Positions 62,719 to 64,000 of a stretch of 64,000 bases of DNA are shown piece by piece. How positions within the stretch are numbered: the first letter of the stretch is position 1; each line of letters starts with the position of its first letter. The DNA is from Bacillus proteolyticus (GTDB lineage Bacteria; Bacillota; Bacilli; Bacillales; Bacillaceae_G). Below the pieces are notes generated by a model. It ran no database searches. It was not told the DNA's origin and saw nothing but the letters and a program-made list of their open reading frames with translations. Position numbers and translations under genes: made by a program. Where the stretch lies: positions 1 through 64,000 of the forward strand of contig NZ_MACH01000002.1 in the NCBI RefSeq assembly GCF_001884065.1, in the 5' to 3' direction.

Positions 62719-64000
62719 TTATGAGTATGATACAGTTTGTTCTTTCTCTTCTACAGCAGGCTCTTCAGCACCCTTTTTACGATCAGACAATTTAATTTTC
62801 TGTAAGAAAATCGTAAAGATAGCACCTACTACGATAAATACTAATCCTGTTAAGAATACAGTATGAAGTGAGTCTATTAAAGAACTTTTCAAAATTGGTA
62901 CGATGCTATTAGAGAATGCTTCCGGCATTTGCTTTAATGCTTCTGGATTAAAGAGCATCGAATATAAACCTTGTGGGTCTGTATGAATCATATCTTTCAA
63001 TTTAGTTACCATTTGTCCCGCTTCTTTCGGGAACGTATCTAATACAGGTATTAATTTATTTGTTAATGTTGTACCTGAAGTGTTATTCATAATTGATCCT
63101 AAAATTGTAATACCGAATGTTCCACCGATTTGACGGAAGAACTGACTTGATGATGTTACTACACCAAGATCTTTTTTCGGGAAACTTTCTTGTAATGCCA
63201 GTGTTAGTGTCGGCATAACAAGACCCATTCCTAAACCGATGATCATCATATAAAAAGTAGCGGTAAGCTTAGTTGTGTGCATATCCATCGTTGTTAATAA
63301 CCAGAATCCACCAGCCATAACAAGCATACCTGTGATAATTTGTGGTTTCACACCGACTTTTAATACAAGTTGACCGCCGATAATACTCATAACAATCATT
63401 GTAATCATCATTGGTGTCATGATCGTTCCTGATTCAGCAGCACTTACTCCTACAATTCCTTGCATAAAGAACGGTACGAACATAATAGCTCCAAACATTC
63501 CGATACTCATAAAGAATCCAATCGCATTCAGTATTGTAAAGGTGCGATTTTTAAAGAAATGCATTGGTAAAATTGGTTCTTCAGCTTTCGTTTCAACAAT
63601 AATAAAGCTAACGATACCAATTAAAGCTAATGCGAATAACCCGATAATTTGCCAAGAATCCCATGCGTAATCTTTCCCACCAAACGTTAACGCAAGTAAT
63701 AAACTTACAACACCGAGAATCATCGTAAAGATTCCAGCGATGTCAATTTTAATTGGACCTGTTTGTTTATGCGATTTTAATCCCATTGCAATAAAGATCG
63801 TCGCTAAAATACCAACTGGTAAGTTAATGTAGAATACCCATCTCCAGTTCACTGCATCTACAATCCACCCACCAACTTGTGGCCCAATTACAGAAGCAAG
63901 ACCGTATAGAGCTCCAAAAATACCTTGCCATTTCGCACGTTCTTTTCCTGTGAACATATCTCCGATAATAATCATAGCCATTGGCATCATAATACCGCCA
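62719..64000 (-). CDS. DHA2/EmrB-QacA-type drug exporter (5' end outside window)
   Basis: The last 427 or so residues of a 14-helix proton-driven drug exporter are present; the frame stays open to the right edge, so the start and first helices are missing. The fragment begins with the conserved GGIMMPMAMIIIGDMF around TM4 and continues with GASVIGPQVGGWI-type motif C, here GLASVIGPQVGGWIVDAVNW. A large external segment between the last two helices (about 320-385 of the fragment) is typical of DHA2. The downstream gene rbsR is on the same strand but has its own promoter. Confidence 0.9.
   Translation of the reverse strand, partial: GGIMMPMAMIIIGDMFTGKERAKWQGIFGALYGLASVIGPQVGGWIVDAVNWRWVFYINLPVGILATIFIAMGLKSHKQTGPIKIDIAGIFTMILGVVSLLLALTFGGKDYAWDSWQIIGLFALALIGIVSFIIVETKAEEPILPMHFFKNRTFTILNAIGFFMSIGMFGAIMFVPFFMQGIVGVSAAESGTIMTPMMITMIVMSIIGGQLVLKVGVKPQIITGMLVMAGGFWLLTTMDMHTTKLTATFYMMIIGLGMGLVMPTLTLALQESFPKKDLGVVTSSSQFFRQIGGTFGITILGSIMNNTSGTTLTNKLIPVLDTFPKEAGQMVTKLKDMIHTDPQGLYSMLFNPEALKQMPEAFSNSIVPILKSSLIDSLHTVFLTGLVFIVVGAIFTIFLQKIKLSDRKKGAEEPAVEEKEQTVSYS

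Noticed and set aside
1-64000. CRISPR arrays, tRNA genes, prophage or insertion-sequence transposases
   Set aside because: None was seen by eye; the only repeats recognised are the bcr1-type elements and one coding repeat.

Overview
The window is AT-rich chromosomal DNA from a member of the Bacillus cereus group (B. cereus, B. thuringiensis, B. anthracis and relatives). The evidence is the phosphatidylcholine phospholipase C and sphingomyelinase pair behind an exact PlcR box, an InhA-type M6 metalloprotease, the NaK cation channel with its TVGDG filter, a GerA-type spore germination receptor operon, class A sortase, the aa3 quinol oxidase operon, and copies of the roughly 155-bp bcr1-type repeat found only in this group. 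Species or strain cannot be decided from the window. The gene order resembles the B. anthracis/B. cereus region around locus numbers 0664 to 0717 read in reverse; that comparison is from memory. An rRNA leader points out of the left edge on the minus strand, so the 16S gene should lie just left of base 1 and the replication origin is probably to the right.

Layout. 1-665: tandem rRNA promoters P1 and P2 and the boxA leader (minus). 666-3.7 kb: SwrC-like RND pump. 3.77-4.45 kb: bcr1 copy A and a decayed P-loop kinase-like pseudogene. 4.5-7.5 kb: pstS-pstC-pstA behind a PhoP-type box, with no pstB or phoU following. 7.8-10.2 kb: feoA and a feoB split into two overlapping ORFs, then bcr1 copy B. 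10.4-14.3 kb: germinant receptor operon (A-B-C, probably gerL) plus an extra 41-codon membrane ORF. 14.4-18.1 kb: Na+/solute symporter, DUF3311 protein, M20 amidohydrolase and a C39-type protein. 18.5-19.9 kb: amino acid permease. 20.2-24 kb: qoxABCD. 24.2-26.8 kb: CPA2 antiporter, small membrane protein, GNAT. 26.8-27.5 kb: XRE regulator plus membrane protein. 27.7-37.2 kb: mostly transporters (purine, amino acid, branched-chain amino acid, peptide) with a secreted protein and a DUF2339 protein. 37.2-41.3 kb: YHYH/coiled-coil secreted protein, sortase A, a second XRE/membrane pair and a 3D-domain wall protein. 41.5-47.2 kb: soluble chemoreceptor, UppP, VanZ-RDD fusion, sugar-lactone oxidase and amino acid deaminase/aldolase. 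47.3-49.3 kb: sph and plc (PlcR regulon). 49.4-53.1 kb: NaK, butanediol dehydrogenase, MFS transporter, two small membrane proteins. 53.4-56.2 kb: InhA with bcr1 copy D in its upstream region. 56.2-62.65 kb: rbsRKDACB-talC ribose operon. 62.7-64 kb: DHA2 drug exporter, cut by the right edge.

Themes. This is mostly core genome: nutrient uptake, respiration, spore germination and secreted virulence factors, with no phage, plasmid or CRISPR signature. The only mobile sequences seen are four bcr1-type repeats. Two abut gene ends and supply the stop codon. One lies between a near-consensus PlcR box and inhA. Two of them differ by compensatory base-pair changes in a long stem, which argues for a conserved RNA structure. 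Other points worth a second look are the split feoB with its own strong Shine-Dalgarno, the small ORF at the end of the germination operon, a convergent gene pair whose shared terminator hairpin encodes the same C-terminal residues of both proteins, and two separate XRE/membrane-protein pairs.
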